From contig JALTMR010000135.1 in NCBI GenBank assembly GCA_027001525.1, positions 1-7,100 of the forward strand: a stretch of 7,100 nt of DNA, written 5' to 3'. Positions 6,539-7,100 of this stretch are shown in pieces. The notes beneath the pieces were generated by a model. The model made no database searches, was not told where the DNA came from, and worked only from the letters and a program-made list of their open reading frames with translations. Within the stretch, counting starts at the first letter, position 1. Each line of letters opens with the position of its first letter. The translations under genes were made by a program, and so were the position numbers. Source of the stretch: Gammaproteobacteria bacterium (GTDB lineage: Bacteria; Pseudomonadota; Gammaproteobacteria; Tenderiales; Tenderiaceae).

Positions 6539-7100
6539 TCACAAGACGGATGGCAAATCTGCCCTGCTCAACGCAAATGGCCTGGGAGTATAACCAAAGT
6601 CCCTGGATGCCTGGCTATAATCGAAGACCATATCCTTGTTCATTCTGTCGATCATACCCATAGTCAAGTGTCTGTACCCCGGAATAGCTCGCAACACAAA
6701 CAGACCATATTTAAACAAAAACAGAGGGATGGAAAGATAACGAGGCCTCTTTTCCAGCGCAGCAAACACCCTGCTGACCATCTCACGGTAGGTGACCACC
6801 TCACCGCCAGCGATATTGTACGCCTTGTTAATCGCCTGCGGGCACCGCAACGCCGCTAAACAGGCCATCGCCACGTCGTCTCTGTGCACCGGCTGCCTTA
6901 GACCCGCAGCACGGCCAAGGAGAGGAAAAGTGCCAAATTTATGAACCAGACTGGCAATAGAGGAGATGTTCTTATCCTTCCCTCCACCATAAATTAAAGT
7001 GGGCCGGATAATGGTCCATTTGACGCCATGCGCCTCCGCCCACGCCTTGAGCTTCTCTTCCCCCGCTTTTAGCCTAAGGGAGACGCTCCGATCCGAGTGA
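6539..7100 (-). CDS. NAD-dependent epimerase/dehydratase (extended SDR), 5' end outside window
   Basis: C-terminal 186 residues of an extended short-chain dehydrogenase/reductase; the frame is open to the window edge, so the N-terminus and NAD-binding GxxGxxG are missing. Visible family marks in order are WTIIRPTLIYGGG (the RPxxxYG block after the catalytic region), FPLLGRAAGLRQPVHRDDVA (the substrate-side block ending in VHxDDVA), NKAYNIAGGEVVTYREM, and a C-terminal part with a hydrophobic stretch near LSIPLFLFKYGLFVLRAIP. This arrangement is like SDRs found in surface-polysaccharide clusters, where they modify nucleotide- or lipid-linked sugars; the substrate cannot be told. The GTG at 6889 encodes the conserved Val of the VHRDD block and is not a start. 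The downstream half is locally AT-richer (about 40% GC at 6661-6720) than the rest of the window. The gene ends at TGA 6541-6539, 42 bp before the CYTH gene. Confidence 0.9.
   Translation of the reverse strand, partial: HSDRSVSLRLKAGEEKLKAWAEAHGVKWTIIRPTLIYGGGKDKNISSIASLVHKFGTFPLLGRAAGLRQPVHRDDVAMACLAALRCPQAINKAYNIAGGEVVTYREMVSRVFAALEKRPRYLSIPLFLFKYGLFVLRAIPGYRHLTMGMIDRMNKDMVFDYSQASRDFGYTPRPFALSRADLPSVL

Noticed and set aside
6539..6889. A 116-residue stand-alone protein starting at GTG 6889
   Set aside because: The frame stays open to the window edge with typical SDR sequence (RPTLIYGGG, FPLLGRAAGLRQP), so the GTG is an internal Val codon.
7028..7100. Possible loss of the SDR YxxxK catalytic pair
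   Set aside because: The visible part begins just after where that motif is expected in this subfamily, so its absence cannot be judged here.

Overview
The window is a stretch of a Gram-negative, most likely gammaproteobacterial, chromosome. GC content is moderately high, roughly 58-60% by eye in most genes. The Gram-negative reading rests on a lipoprotein-type ABC solute-binding protein, a proteobacterial-type NagZ, and a YnaI-type MscS channel. I cannot name the genus. All eight genes lie on the minus strand, so transcription runs from the right edge (7100) to the left edge (1). I see no tRNA, rRNA, CRISPR array, insertion sequence or phage gene.

Layout in transcription order: (1) 7100-6539, C-terminal part of an NAD-dependent epimerase/dehydratase (extended SDR), cut by the window edge. 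(2) 6496-6017, a CYTH/triphosphate-tunnel phosphohydrolase. (3) 6016-4535, a family-5 (peptide/dipeptide class) ABC solute-binding lipoprotein starting at a TTG directly after the CYTH stop codon. (4) 4538-4035, a YkuD-fold protein with the full catalytic motif but no export signal. (5) 4017-3088 and (6) 3091-2285, two DppB/DppC-type permeases. (7) 2278-1235, NagZ, the cytoplasmic beta-N-acetylglucosaminidase of peptidoglycan recycling. (8) 1172-69, a YnaI-like MscS-family channel.

Spacing is tight: 42 bp, 0 bp, a 4-bp overlap, 17 bp, a 4-bp overlap, 6 bp, then 62 bp. Genes 2-7 therefore look like one transcript, perhaps with the SDR upstream and the channel downstream.

The notable point is the core SBP - YkuD - permease - permease - NagZ. 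A family-5 importer is co-translated with two enzymes that would act on cell-wall fragments in the cytoplasm. NagZ removes GlcNAc. A YkuD protein without a signal peptide resembles the cytoplasmic LD-carboxypeptidases that trim muropeptide stems. My main hypothesis is a dedicated ABC-driven muropeptide uptake and recycling operon. The binding protein also appears to lack the Asp that holds the free peptide alpha-amine in OppA and DppA, which would suit an N-capped ligand such as an anhydromuropeptide. The importer has no ATPase gene in the window, so it must borrow one from elsewhere. All of this is inferred from sequence and context.
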